A DNA stretch of 64,000 nt. Source: Mesorhizobium helmanticense (lineage in GTDB: Bacteria; Pseudomonadota; Alphaproteobacteria; Rhizobiales; Rhizobiaceae). Shown here piece by piece: positions 39,953 to 48,370 of this stretch (position 1 is the stretch's first letter; each line of letters begins with the position of its first letter). Location of the stretch: positions 1 to 64,000 of the forward strand of contig NZ_PZJX01000031.1 of NCBI RefSeq assembly GCF_003034915.1, read 5' to 3'. The notes under the pieces are model-generated. The model worked only from the letters and a program-made list of their open reading frames with translations. It ran no database searches and had not been told where the DNA came from. The position numbers and the translations under genes were made by a program.

Positions 39953-40540
39953 TCAAATGCCTTCGCCGGCAAGCTCCTCCGAAAGCGTGGCGACCTGATC
40001 CTGGGCGCTGCGCATCATCGGATAGATGGTGAGCACGCGCTGCCAGGCTTCCAGCGCGGACTGCTTGTGGCCGGTCGCGGCCATGATCTGCGCCAAGCCG
40101 GAAAGCGCGCCGAAATGGCGTGGCTCGAGCCGCAGCGTATGGTCGATGTCCGACATCGATTTCCCAAAATTCTTCATCATGAAGTGCGCGGTGGCGCGCC
40201 GGTTCCAGCCTTCGGCATAGGTCGGCTGCAAGGTCACCACCTGATCGAGGAAATCGAGCGCCACGTCGAACTTCTGGTTTTCGATGGCCTTTTGCGACCA
40301 TTGCATCATCAGGTCGATGGAGGCGCTGCCGGACTGGGACCATTCGCTCCAGATGCGGCCGGCAATCCGCTCGGCGGCTTTTTCGTTGCGCTCGCGCTTC
40401 AGGTCGACAAACAGTTGGTCGAGCCTTGCCTCTTTGGTCGTGACAACCGGAGGGGTGGCCGGGTCTTCCGCTTGAGCCGGAAGCGAGATCGAACCGAAAA
40501 GAAAAAAGGCCGCGAGAAATGCAAAACGAATCCGCATCAT
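39953..40540 (-). CDS. Secreted TPR-repeat protein
   Basis: 195 residues. A Sec signal (RFAFLAAFFLFGSISLPAQAEDP) precedes about three tetratricopeptide repeats: LMMQWSQKAIENQKFDVALDFLDQVVTLQPTYAEGW, NRRATAHFMMKNFGKSMSDIDHTLRLEP, and HFGALSGLAQIMAATGHKQSALEAWQRVLTIYP (read in parts). It is a periplasmic scaffold or adaptor of unknown partner. ATG codons 1 and 2 are adjacent, so the start is uncertain by one residue. A repeat element lies ~65 bases upstream. Confidence 0.88.
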   Translation of the reverse strand: MMRIRFAFLAAFFLFGSISLPAQAEDPATPPVVTTKEARLDQLFVDLKRERNEKAAERIAGRIWSEWSQSGSASIDLMMQWSQKAIENQKFDVALDFLDQVVTLQPTYAEGWNRRATAHFMMKNFGKSMSDIDHTLRLEPRHFGALSGLAQIMAATGHKQSALEAWQRVLTIYPMMRSAQDQVATLSEELAGEGI

Positions 40541-40604
40541 CGGAATCTAACCCCGGACGGCGGATCGTCAAACTGAATTTAGCGTGAAAGGGCCGGCATG
40601 CCGG

Positions 40605-40712
40605 CATTAGAGCGCCACGCGTCCTTTTGGACGCGTAAAGGACGCTCTAACACTTTAAATTCTCCGCATCGTACTTTCCGAAAATCGATTCCGATTTTCG
40701 GGTCGATGCGGT
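40605..40712 (+). repeat. RIME-like double-palindrome element, copy B
   Basis: First palindrome TTAGAGCG (40607-40614) ... CGCTCTAA (40643-40650) encloses a perfect hairpin ACGCGTCC-TTTT-GGACGCGT (40617-40636). Linker CACTTTAAATTCTC, then second palindrome GCATCG (40666-40671) ... CGATGC (40704-40709) around CCGAAAATCG/CGATTTTCGG. It is the best-preserved copy in the window. Confidence 0.82.
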
Positions 40713-40751
40713 AACATCATATGCGCGCGGCGCAAGGCCGCGCTACTAGGC

Positions 40752-40877
40752 TCAGCCCTGGCGCGCCTTGTAGCGCGGAGCGGTCTTGTTGATGATGTAA
40801 ACGCGGCCCTTGCGGCGAACCAGCTGGTTGTCGCGATGACGCGCCTTCAGCGCCTTGAGCGAATTCTTGATCTTCAT
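40752..40877 (-). CDS. rpmJ: 50S ribosomal protein L36, zinc-less form
   Basis: 41 residues, MKIKNSLKALKARHRDNQLV and on to YIINKTAPRYKARQG. It is a small basic protein of the large ribosomal subunit. The usual L36 zinc ligands (Cys-Cys-Cys-His) are absent, so this is the C-minus (YkgO-like) form common in alphaproteobacteria. The start at 40877 is the family start; longer frames upstream are unlike L36. It stands alone. Confidence 0.95.
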   Translation of the reverse strand: MKIKNSLKALKARHRDNQLVRRKGRVYIINKTAPRYKARQG

Positions 40878-41054
40878 GGTCTTGCCCGTTGGTGTAGGCC
40901 CGGTCCCGGGCCGAATTATAAAGGCGCGCCAGAAGACGCGCCTCAAGACTTGTGCGTGGCTCATAGACGAGGAGCCTTGCCCATGTCAACCGTAAGCATG
41001 CTTCATAGATGAAGCCGGTGTGGCGGATACTGGAGCGACGACGTTCGGCAATAT

Positions 41055-42131
41055 TCAGCCGCGGCGGCTGGTCCGCGTGAAATGGCCCATCTTGCGGCCC
41101 GGCCGCGCCTCGGCCTTGCCGTAGAGATGCAACATCAGATCGGGCTCGGCGAGCAGGGCCGGAACGCGCAAGACATCGTCGCCGATCAAATTCTCCATGA
41201 CGCAGTCGAAATGGCGGCCGGGATTTCCGAGCGGCAGGCCGGCTACGGCGCGAATATGCTGCTCGAATTGCGAGACGACGCAGGCGGCTTCCGTCCAGTG
41301 GCCGGAATTGTGGACGCGGGGCGCGATCTCGTTGGCCAGCAATGAACCGTCGGCGAGGACAAAGAACTCGACGCCGATGACACCGACATAGTCGAGCGAC
41401 GCCAGTATCCTTGCCGCCGCCGCCTGCGCCGCCGCGGCGGTTTCGGAGGTGATCGGGGCCGGCAGGGTGGACGTATGCAGGATGCCGTCGCGATGGACGT
41501 TCTCGGCCGGATCGTAGGCGGCAAGCGAACCGTCCAGCCCACGCGCCGTGATCACCGAGATCTCGCGCTCGAAGGCGACGAAGGATTCTAGGATCAGCGG
41601 CACATTGCCCATCGCCTCGCAGGTGCCGGCGAACCCGCCCGTTTCCATGTTGCGGAAGACTCGCTGGCCCTTGCCGTCATAGCCCATGCGCCGCGTCTTC
41701 AATATGCCGCTGCCGTCAAACTTTTTCAGCGCCGCCGTCAGTTCCTCGTCCGTGTCGACGGGACGGAAATCGGCGGTTTGGATGCCGATGCCGTTGAGGA
41801 ATTGCTTTTCCGCCACCCGATCCTGAGCCACTTCCAGGGCGCGCGCCGGTGGATAGACCGGCACCGTTGCGGCAAGCGCGTTGGCGGCCACGACCGGCAC
41901 GTTCTCGAACTCATAGGTGACGACGGCGCTGGCTGCCGCCAGTTCGGCAAGTGCTGCCGTATCGTCATAGGCGGCAACGATCTGCCGGTTGGCGAGTTGG
42001 GCGGCCGGGCAATCGGCTTGCGGCTCCAGCACCACAGTGCGATAGCCGAGGCGAGCCGCTGCCATGGCCAGCATGCGGCCGAGCTGGCCGCCACCGATGA
42101 TGCCGATGGTCGATCCCGCGGGCAGGCTCAC
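41055..42131 (-). CDS. purK: N5-carboxyaminoimidazole ribonucleotide synthase
   Basis: 358 residues, ATP-grasp fold. It joins bicarbonate to AIR using ATP, making N5-CAIR for PurE in purine synthesis. Motifs: IGIIGGGQLGRMLAMAAARLGY at the N-terminus, TYEFENVP, KTRRMGYDGKGQRV, LILESFVAFEREISVI and VEFFVLADGSLLANEIAPRVHNSGHWT (read in parts). Its ATG overlaps the purE stop by 4 bases. The order purE-purK is the usual one. Confidence 0.96.
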   Translation of the reverse strand: MSLPAGSTIGIIGGGQLGRMLAMAAARLGYRTVVLEPQADCPAAQLANRQIVAAYDDTAALAELAAASAVVTYEFENVPVVAANALAATVPVYPPARALEVAQDRVAEKQFLNGIGIQTADFRPVDTDEELTAALKKFDGSGILKTRRMGYDGKGQRVFRNMETGGFAGTCEAMGNVPLILESFVAFEREISVITARGLDGSLAAYDPAENVHRDGILHTSTLPAPITSETAAAAQAAAARILASLDYVGVIGVEFFVLADGSLLANEIAPRVHNSGHWTEAACVVSQFEQHIRAVAGLPLGNPGRHFDCVMENLIGDDVLRVPALLAEPDLMLHLYGKAEARPGRKMGHFTRTSRRG

Positions 42132-42625
42132 GGCGCGTCCGTGGGTTCGGACGCGACCTTGGCGGTCTGGGCGGCGCGCCAGCTATCCAGCCGGGCAGCG
42201 AGTTCCTCGTCGTTCAGCGCCAGCACGGCGGCGGCCAAAAGGGCGGCATTGGTGGCGCCCGCCTTGCCGATAGCCAGCGTGCCGACCGGAATGCCGGCCG
42301 GCATCTGCACGATGGAGAGCAGCGAGTCCTGTCCCGACAGCGCTTTCGATTCCACTGGCACGCCGAAGACCGGCAGCGGCGTCATCGCCGCCGTCATGCC
42401 GGGCAGATGCGCCGCACCGCCGGCGCCGGCGATGATCACGCGAAATCCGGCCGCCTTGGCGCCCTTGGCGAACTCATAGAGCCGATCGGGGGTGCGATGG
42501 GCCGAGACGATCAACCGCCTGTGCGGGATGCCCAGCGCCTCGAGCGTTTCGGCGGTGTGGCGCATCGTTGCCCAGTCGGACTGGCTGCCCATGATGATGG
42601 CGACGTCGGCGCGTTGATCGTTCAA
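42128..42625 (-). CDS. purE: N5-carboxyaminoimidazole ribonucleotide mutase
   Basis: 165 residues if started at TTG 42625, where GGGAGC lies 6 bases upstream and the N-terminus becomes (M)NDQRADVAIIMGSQSDW, close to family length; an ATG at 42655 would add ten unlike residues. It converts N5-CAIR to CAIR. Motifs IIMGSQSDWATM, SAHRTPDRLYEFAKGA, GAGGAAHLPGMTAAMTPLPVFGVPVES (in parts) are intact. It is the first gene of purEK. Confidence 0.94.
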   Translation of the reverse strand: MNDQRADVAIIMGSQSDWATMRHTAETLEALGIPHRRLIVSAHRTPDRLYEFAKGAKAAGFRVIIAGAGGAAHLPGMTAAMTPLPVFGVPVESKALSGQDSLLSIVQMPAGIPVGTLAIGKAGATNAALLAAAVLALNDEELAARLDSWRAAQTAKVASEPTDAP

Positions 42626-42706
42626 GCTTCTGCTCCCGGCGACAAAGGCGCGCATTAGCGGAATTCGGAGAGAGCCGCAAGGATGCGGTTACTGCAGCGC
42701 GCCCTT

Positions 42707-42805
42707 CTTAGCCAAGGGAACGTCACCGCGAAAAAGAGCGTCATCCAAACCTTTGGCTCGGGGGTATTGTGAGAACATTCTATACTGACGCTGACGTTGG
42801 CTAAG
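42707..42805. repeat. Inverted repeat next to the AT-richer orphan gene
   Basis: CTTAGCCAA (42707-42715) is mirrored by TTGGCTAAG (42797-42805), and CGTCA/TGACG words lie on the inner sides. Base composition falls from here into the neighbouring gene. It may be a relic of the insertion that brought the gene in; no transposase is present. Confidence 0.35.
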
Positions 42806-42846
42806 GCCGCGTTCGTAATCCGCTGACCTTCAACGGCTTATCGTAG

Positions 42847-43365
42847 TTAGCGATAGATAACATTTTCAAGAGTGCTGTCAGCATAGGCATCCGAGTTTGT
42901 GAGGTGCCCGTCATAAGAGCCCACTTTATTGACGACGGCGCCATTCTTAAAAACGATCTGAAGGCCGTGTTCAGGCTCCCAATCACAATTGCACTCAAGT
43001 GACACGTATATGCCATTATCACCTTCGGGCCGGCGGCTAACGAAGGCCTCTCCGCCAAGCTGCACGAATTGCCATATCTCGGAAGGTGAGCTGATAGATG
43101 GGAAATCATCGGCTGGTTCAATGTTTGCTTTGACGTCAAGATAATATTTGAAGATATGCGATGCTGCTGCCCTAAGAACAGTATTGGGCGCTTCCAAGAA
43201 GTTTGCAATCGCTTTGTGGAAATCTTCAACTGGAGGGTCTTCGTCGTATCCTTCAACGAGTATTCTGCATTTGTCCCCATTCATAACCGCCAACGAGATG
43301 GGCTCGCTAACGTAGCAACCGTTGCGTTCATCAAATCTACATTCGCCAAGGCCTGGAATTTTCAT
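42847..43365 (-). CDS. Orphan protein, DUF6985-like, AT-richer than neighbours
   Basis: 172 residues, MKIPGLGECRFDERNGCYVS through a hydrophilic middle to a beta-rich end (FVSRRPEGDNGIYVSLECNCDWEPEHGLQIVFKNG, in parts). The layout (short N-terminal beta, middle helices, WxFVQ segment, EC/CDWEPEHGLQ motif) resembles DUF6985 proteins, often seen as orphan immunity-type genes, but that match is from memory and tentative. GGAAGGAG 8 bases upstream fixes the start. Codon use and composition differ visibly from the GC-rich neighbours, so recent transfer is likely. Confidence 0.7.
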   Translation of the reverse strand: MKIPGLGECRFDERNGCYVSEPISLAVMNGDKCRILVEGYDEDPPVEDFHKAIANFLEAPNTVLRAAASHIFKYYLDVKANIEPADDFPSISSPSEIWQFVQLGGEAFVSRRPEGDNGIYVSLECNCDWEPEHGLQIVFKNGAVVNKVGSYDGHLTNSDAYADSTLENVIYR

Positions 43366-43458
43366 TATTGCGCTCCTTCCAAGGGGGCATAAACAGAAAT
43401 GAAAGAGAATCATCCATCGGTAGAATCTTCGGTAGATAATCTACTCGACGCCGCGAGC

Positions 43459-44676
43459 CTAATCCGGCCAGCGCAAGGCGCCGGACGACACCTTGCGAGG
43501 CTGGTTCATGGCGTCGGCGGGGCGCTCGGCGCTCAGCAACGCCCGCATGCGCTCGGCGACGATCTCCGCCTCGCCCGGATGCAGATTGCACGGATCGAGG
43601 AAGAAATGCCCGCGTTCCACTTCGTGGTTGCGCACGATGATCGGAGGCGAGCCCGCCGCCAGCGCCGAGGCGAGGCCGGCGGCGCTGAAGCCGCTTTCCG
43701 GCCGGACGAAGACTTGCAGGCGATCGAGCGGGTTGGCGGTCGGATCGGGGATGATCTCGGCGCCAATTCCGGCAATGCCTTGCAAGGCGTCCTTCCACAG
43801 GTTGAGCGCCGCTTCCTCCCGTTGCCGGATGCCGGCATGGTCGCGCTTTTCCCAGGCTTCGAGTGCGGCAATAGTGCCGGCGATGCTTTCCTTGCCGACC
43901 TTCATGGCGCGCGCAACGCCACGGTTCTGGAGATAGGCGGCCCGCACCAGGTCCTTGCGCCCCGTGACGATGCCGCTGGTCGGGCCTGAGAGGAATTTGT
44001 GGCCGCTGTAGATGACGATATCGGCGCCGCGCGCGAGGAAGCCCCGCAGATCATATTCCGAGGCGGCGTCGACGATGACCGGAACATTCCTGGCGTGGCA
44101 GATCTCGCAGAATTCCTCCAGCGACAGCATGCCGTATTGCACGGTGTGATGGGCAACGACGTAGAGGCCGGCCGCGGTGCGGTCCCGGATCGCGTCGCGC
44201 ACATGATAATCCTGCGTGACGCTGACGGTGCCGGCCGGGATGGTTTTTGCTCCGGCAAGGCGGATCGACTGGTCGATCGGCGCGCCGTAATTGACGATGT
44301 GGCCCAGCTGGACGATGACCTCCGACTTCAGCCCTTCCGTGTCGTCCGGCAGCCGCTCGATCGCCAGCAGGTTGGTGCCGGTCATGGAGCCGGCAATCGC
44401 CATGGTGATGCCGCTGGCGCAGCAAGCGGTGATGAAGCCGGCCTCGCCGCCGGTGAGGCGCGCGACGACCGTGCTTGCGGCGCGTTGCAGGTCGTCCATC
44501 TCCACCCATTGCGAGGCGATTTCGGCCATCGCGCTGATCGCTTCCGGGACAATGATCGAGGCGCCGAGCGACGTCATAGTACCGGAAACATTGATGATCG
44601 GGCGAAGGCCGAGCCGTTCGCGGATTGTCGTGTTGGAGCCGTTTGCGGAATAGGTTTTCATCGTTTGCGTATCCAT
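43459..44676 (-). CDS. SelA-like PLP-dependent enzyme (aminotransferase class V fold)
   Basis: About 405 residues. The PLP Schiff-base Lys is K227 in YSGHKFLSGPTSGIV and the ring-binding Asp is D203 in PVIVDAASE, as in SelA and D-glucosaminate-6-phosphate ammonia-lyase-like enzymes. It starts RPIINVSGTMTSLGASIIVPEAI, typical of this group. No selenium genes are near, so tRNA selenation is unlikely; beta-elimination or deamination of an amino acid is more probable. It ends a leftward operon of an amino-acid transporter and RidA. ATG 44676 or 44661 may be the start. Confidence 0.85.
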   Translation of the reverse strand: MDTQTMKTYSANGSNTTIRERLGLRPIINVSGTMTSLGASIIVPEAISAMAEIASQWVEMDDLQRAASTVVARLTGGEAGFITACCASGITMAIAGSMTGTNLLAIERLPDDTEGLKSEVIVQLGHIVNYGAPIDQSIRLAGAKTIPAGTVSVTQDYHVRDAIRDRTAAGLYVVAHHTVQYGMLSLEEFCEICHARNVPVIVDAASEYDLRGFLARGADIVIYSGHKFLSGPTSGIVTGRKDLVRAAYLQNRGVARAMKVGKESIAGTIAALEAWEKRDHAGIRQREEAALNLWKDALQGIAGIGAEIIPDPTANPLDRLQVFVRPESGFSAAGLASALAAGSPPIIVRNHEVERGHFFLDPCNLHPGEAEIVAERMRALLSAERPADAMNQPRKVSSGALRWPD

Positions 44677-44686
44677 GGGTGAAAAT

Positions 44687-45148
44687 TCAGGCGGCGATCT
44701 CGACGACCGCCTCGATTTCGACTGTGATGTTGCCCGGCAAGGAGCCGACGCCGATCGCCGAACGAGCATGCCCGCCGATGCCGTCAAAGACGTCAGCGAA
44801 AAGATCGGAGCAGCCGTTCACCACTTTCGGGTGGTCGCTGAAGGTCGGGATCGCATTGACGAAGCCAAGCAGCTTGACGATGCGCACGATGCGGCCGAGG
44901 TCACCAGCCGCGGCGTGCATGACGGCGAGCAGGTTCAAGCCGGTGAGGCGGGCATGCGCATAGGCCTCTTCCACCGTGACGTCGTCACCCACCTTGCCGG
45001 TATAAAGCGTGCCATCGGCGCGCAACGGCCCCTGGCCGGAAAGGAAGATCAGGCGTCCGCTCTCGGCGTGGGTAACGAAGTTGGCGATGGGTGTTGGCGG
45101 CTCGGGCAGCGTCAGGCCCAGTTCAGCGAGCCGGATGTAAGGCGTCAT
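44687..45148 (-). CDS. RidA-family enamine/imine deaminase
   Basis: 153 residues, a member of the longer RidA/YjgF-type group (starts LAELGLTLPEPPTPIANFVTHAESGRLIFLSGQGPLRADG, in parts). The Arg expected to bind the carboxylate is in HARSAIGVGSLPGNITVEIEAVVEI near the C-terminus. RidA hydrolyses reactive 2-aminoacrylate-type enamines released by PLP enzymes. Being directly before the SelA-like PLP enzyme (10 bases apart) it probably clears that enzyme's product. It follows the ABC ATPase by 35 bases. Confidence 0.9.
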   Translation of the reverse strand: MTPYIRLAELGLTLPEPPTPIANFVTHAESGRLIFLSGQGPLRADGTLYTGKVGDDVTVEEAYAHARLTGLNLLAVMHAAAGDLGRIVRIVKLLGFVNAIPTFSDHPKVVNGCSDLFADVFDGIGGHARSAIGVGSLPGNITVEIEAVVEIAA

Positions 45149-45183
45149 AAAAAGCTCCTTGCGACAGCTTTCGCTGCCCGGTG

Positions 45184-45972
45184 TCAGAAATGCGAGGCGC
45201 GGAACCGTGCCAGGAAGTTGCGAAGGCGTTCGTTCTCGATCTCCGCCCCCAGGATCTCGGCGGGCGGCCCGGCAGCGCTGACGCTGCCATCCGCCATGAA
45301 GACGATGCGGCTCGAGGCGTCGCGCGCAAAGGCCATTTCATGCGTGACCATCAGCATCGTCATGCCGTCCTCGGCCAGGCTGCGCACGACCGCGAGTACC
45401 TCGCCGACGAGTTCGGGATCGAGCGCGGAGGTTATCTCGTCGAGAAGCAGGATCTTCGGTTCCATCGCCACGGCGCGGGCAATGCCGACGCGCTGCTGCT
45501 GGCCGCCGGAAAGCTCAGCCGGCAGGCTGTCGGCCTTGTGGGCGAGGCCGACCCGGCCAAGCCAGTGCTCGGCGATCTGGCGGGCCTCGGCGTCGCTCTT
45601 GCCACGCACCTTGCGCAGGCCGAGCATGATGTTGCCGGCCGCCGTCAGATGCGGGAACAGGTTGAAGCTCTGGAACACCATGCCGGTCTCGGCGCGCATC
45701 GCCGCCAGGTCGCGCTCGCTGCGCCGCTGGCGCGTGGCGGCCTCACGGTAGCCGACCTCCTTGCCGTCGATGCGGATCGAGCCGCTGTCATAGCTCTCGA
45801 GGAAATTGACGCAGCGCAGCAGCGTGGTCTTTCCGCTGCCGGATGGCCCGATGACCGACACCACCTCGCCGCGTTTCACCTCGAGACTGACGGCACGCAG
45901 CACCTCGACGGTGCCGAAGGCCTTGGAGACATCGCGTACATCGAGCAGAGCGGCATTGGCGTTTGCGGACAT
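45184..45972 (-). CDS. Polar amino-acid ABC transporter ATPase
   Basis: 262 residues. Walker A GPSGSGKTT (~40-48), Q-loop VFQSFNLFPHLTAAGN, signature LSGGQQQRVGIARAV, Walker B ILLLDEITSALDPEL (with Ile for the usual Pro) and switch His in MVTHEMAFARDA. The type is that of GlnQ/HisP. It powers the two permeases encoded just upstream and is followed by ridA. It probably imports the amino acid that the SelA-like enzyme degrades. Confidence 0.93.
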   Translation of the reverse strand: MSANANAALLDVRDVSKAFGTVEVLRAVSLEVKRGEVVSVIGPSGSGKTTLLRCVNFLESYDSGSIRIDGKEVGYREAATRQRRSERDLAAMRAETGMVFQSFNLFPHLTAAGNIMLGLRKVRGKSDAEARQIAEHWLGRVGLAHKADSLPAELSGGQQQRVGIARAVAMEPKILLLDEITSALDPELVGEVLAVVRSLAEDGMTMLMVTHEMAFARDASSRIVFMADGSVSAAGPPAEILGAEIENERLRNFLARFRASHF

Positions 45973-45976
45973 CTTG

Positions 45977-46627
45977 CTATTCCCGGATAAAGGAGAAACG
46001 CCGCTCCAGCCGCCGGCTGGCGAGCGAAAGGGCGTAGTTGACCGCGAAGTAGACGAGCGCGCCGAAGATGTAGAGCGGCATTGCCTCGTAGGTGCGGCCG
46101 ATGACCTGGTTGATGGCCTGCATCAGGTCGGTGATGCCGAGCAGCGAGACCAACGCGCTGCCCTTCACCGCATCGGTGACGCCATTGATCCATGGCGGCA
46201 GGAAGCGCCTGAACGCCTGCGGGAAGATGACGTAGGCCAGGCGCTGGCGAAAGGTCAGGCCGATCGCCATCGCCGCTTCGGATTGCCCTTTCGGAATGGA
46301 GGCGACCGCGCCCCTGAGATACTCGACGACCTGCGCCGTCTTGAACAGAGTTAGCGCCAGCACGGCCGCCCAGAAGGACTGCAAATGGACGCCGACGGCA
46401 GGCAGGCCGTAATAGACGAAGAAGATGAGCACCAGGATCGGGATGCCGCGGATGGTGTCGCTGAAAATGCGCACCGCCCAGCGCAGTGGAGCCGGACCGT
46501 AGACAAGGCCGACGCCCATCAATACGCCGGCGATGAGCGACAGCACCACGACCAGCAGCGACACCCAGAGCGTCAGGGCGAAACCCTGGGCCAGGAAAGG
46601 CAAGGCGTAGAGGATCTGGCCGAGCAT
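45977..46627 (-). CDS. Polar amino-acid ABC transporter permease 2
   Basis: 216 residues, about five membrane helices, with the HisM/GlnP permease signature VEYLRGAVASIPKGQSEAAMAIGLTFRQRLAYVIFPQAFRRFLPP (seen in parts). It pairs with the permease encoded at 46628-47293, their coding regions abutting exactly, and hands over to the ATPase 4 bases downstream. It forms half of the membrane channel. Confidence 0.92.
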   Translation of the reverse strand: MLGQILYALPFLAQGFALTLWVSLLVVVLSLIAGVLMGVGLVYGPAPLRWAVRIFSDTIRGIPILVLIFFVYYGLPAVGVHLQSFWAAVLALTLFKTAQVVEYLRGAVASIPKGQSEAAMAIGLTFRQRLAYVIFPQAFRRFLPPWINGVTDAVKGSALVSLLGITDLMQAINQVIGRTYEAMPLYIFGALVYFAVNYALSLASRRLERRFSFIRE

Positions 46628-47293
46628 CTAGCGTGCCGCCCTGAACCGGCGCTCGACGAGCCGCAGCCCGAAAAGCAGCGCGTAGCCCGTCAGCAGATAC
46701 ATGGCCGTCACCACGAGGTAGACCTCCACGATCCGGAACGTGTTGAAGTTGATCCACTGGGCGCCGTAGGTGAGTTCGGGCACCGAGATGACCGAGGCGA
46801 CGGACGTGTCCTTGAACAGCGATATGAAGGTGTTGGAGAGCGCCGGCAGCGTGATCCGCAGCATCGTCGGCAGCCGCACGTGGATGAGCCTTTGCCAAGG
46901 CGTCAGGCCGATTGCCTTGCCGGCGTCGATCTGGCCGCGCGGAACGGCTTCGAGCCCCGAGCGAAACACCTCGACCAGATAGGCGCCGCTATAGAGCGAC
47001 AGCGTGGCGATGAACGAGGTCTGCGCGGAGTAGGCGATGTCGACCACGGTCGGCAGGCCGTAGAAGACGAGATAGACGAGCAGGATCAGCGGCACGTTGC
47101 GGATGAACTCGACATAGGCGGCGATGACGGCCCGCACCACGCGTCCGGCCGAAACGTACCAGACCGCCAGAACCAGCCCGATGACGATGCCGATGGCGAT
47201 CGAAATCACGGCGAGTTCAAGGCTGAGCAGCAGCCCGCCCCAGAGCTTGTCGAAATGCCGCCAGATCAGGTTGAAATTGAGGGCATAGCCCAT
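46628..47293 (-). CDS. Polar amino-acid ABC transporter permease 1
   Basis: 221 residues, about five membrane helices; the coupling loop reads VEVFRSGLEAVPRGQIDAGKAIGLTPWQRLIHVRLPTMLRITLP (in parts). It is a paralogue of the next gene and together they make a heterodimeric channel, as in histidine, glutamine and opine importers. It begins 77 bases after the binding-protein gene ends. Confidence 0.92.
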   Translation of the reverse strand: MGYALNFNLIWRHFDKLWGGLLLSLELAVISIAIGIVIGLVLAVWYVSAGRVVRAVIAAYVEFIRNVPLILLVYLVFYGLPTVVDIAYSAQTSFIATLSLYSGAYLVEVFRSGLEAVPRGQIDAGKAIGLTPWQRLIHVRLPTMLRITLPALSNTFISLFKDTSVASVISVPELTYGAQWINFNTFRIVEVYLVVTAMYLLTGYALLFGLRLVERRFRAAR

Positions 47294-47370
47294 GCGTCCG
47301 CCTCAGTGCCAAGGGCCATCGGGGAGAAAGAGGCGGAAGGGCGCCGATTGCCGCCCTTCCGCCGGCTGTA

Positions 47371-48252
47371 TCAGATGACCGGGAAGCCGGGATGGCGCGC
47401 CGGTGGCTCCAACCCGAAATAGTCCTTGAACGCGGCGTCGTAGAGCGCCGTTTCATGACCGAACATTGCCGTTGCGAAGGCTGTGTTGACGAAGGCCAGC
47501 CAGTCGGGATCGCCTTGCCGCAGTGCTGCACCGTATAGCATCGAGAACCAGCTCTTGCCGGCGTCGAAATATTTGTCCGGATTGCGCGAGGCGAGCCAGC
47601 GCACCGTCGACAGATCGACGGCGGCCGCATCGGCGCGCTTCGATTCCAGCGCCTGCAGCACATTGGCCTGGGTGTCGATCTGCATCACCTGCGACTCCGG
47701 CAGGACGAGATGCACATTTTGCTCGGCATCGACGTTCTGCAGGATGGAAATCCGTGTTGCCGAACCACCGGCGAGCAGCTTGTCGAAAGTCTTGTTCTCA
47801 GCGGTCGGCAGCGTCAGCAACGCCACACCTTCAACATAATAAGGTCTGGAGAAGTTGATCAGCTGCGAGCGCTGGGCGGTCATGGTCATGAACTGGATGG
47901 TGATGTCGACCTTGTTGGTGGTCACGTTGGGAATGCGCTGTGCCGGATCCTGCATGACGAACTCGACCTTGGTCGGATCGTCGAACAGACCCTTGGCAAG
48001 GATGCGCCCCATGGTGATGTCCATGCCGACGAGTTCGCCGGCGTCGTTTTCGAAGTGCCAGGGCGCGTTGGTGCTGCCGGTGCCGACGATCAGCTTGCCG
48101 CGATCGAGAACGGTGCGCAGCAGGCTGTCGGATGCGGCCTGGGCCGCGGCTTTCTGGACATCGACCGCTGTGGCCGCGCTCATCACGCCGGCCGTTGCCA
48201 GCCCGGCCATGCCCAGTTTCAGAAAATCACGTCTCTTGGATGTATCGTTCAC
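47371..48252 (-). CDS. Amino-acid binding protein with Tat signal
   Basis: 293 residues. The N-terminus TSKRRDFLKLGMAGLATAGVM holds a twin-arginine motif (RRDFLK) and hydrophobic core, so export in folded form by Tat is likely. The mature part is a family-3 solute-binding protein (GKLIVGTGSTNAPWHFENDAGELVGMDITMGRIL, in parts). It defines the substrate of the operon; the ligand is not predictable, but an Arg/Asp-type polar pocket suggests an amino acid. It is the first gene of the leftward operon and diverges from the IclR gene. Confidence 0.9.
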   Translation of the reverse strand: MNDTSKRRDFLKLGMAGLATAGVMSAATAVDVQKAAAQAASDSLLRTVLDRGKLIVGTGSTNAPWHFENDAGELVGMDITMGRILAKGLFDDPTKVEFVMQDPAQRIPNVTTNKVDITIQFMTMTAQRSQLINFSRPYYVEGVALLTLPTAENKTFDKLLAGGSATRISILQNVDAEQNVHLVLPESQVMQIDTQANVLQALESKRADAAAVDLSTVRWLASRNPDKYFDAGKSWFSMLYGAALRQGDPDWLAFVNTAFATAMFGHETALYDAAFKDYFGLEPPARHPGFPVI

Positions 48253-48288
48253 GGCGACCTCCTTTTTCGTGTTGTGTTCCCCTTGGCA

Positions 48289-48331
48289 GACACATGCGTC
48301 ACTATAATTTGTCTCTTACAAAAGACACATG
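48289..48331. promoter_or_regulatory. Candidate IclR operator
   Basis: The 8-bp word GACACATG occurs twice (48289-48296 and 48324-48331, 35 bases apart) in the 118-bp divergent gap, with TGTCT (48310-48314) facing AGACA (48323-48327) and a further AAGACAG after it. IclR proteins bind short imperfect palindromes like this; the assignment is inferred. Confidence 0.45.
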
Positions 48332-48370
48332 TATCCTGTACAAGACAGATACTAACATCGGGAATCAACA

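Noticed and set aside
42801..43280. 159-codon frame overlapping the orphan gene
   Set aside because: It overlaps almost all of 42847-43365 in another frame, has no ribosome-binding site and a composition unlike a folded protein; the other frame has GGAAGGAG and a coherent sequence.
43459..44676. Selenocysteine synthase (selA)
   Set aside because: The fold is SelA-like, but selB, selD and tRNA-Sec are not here and the gene sits in an amino-acid transport operon.
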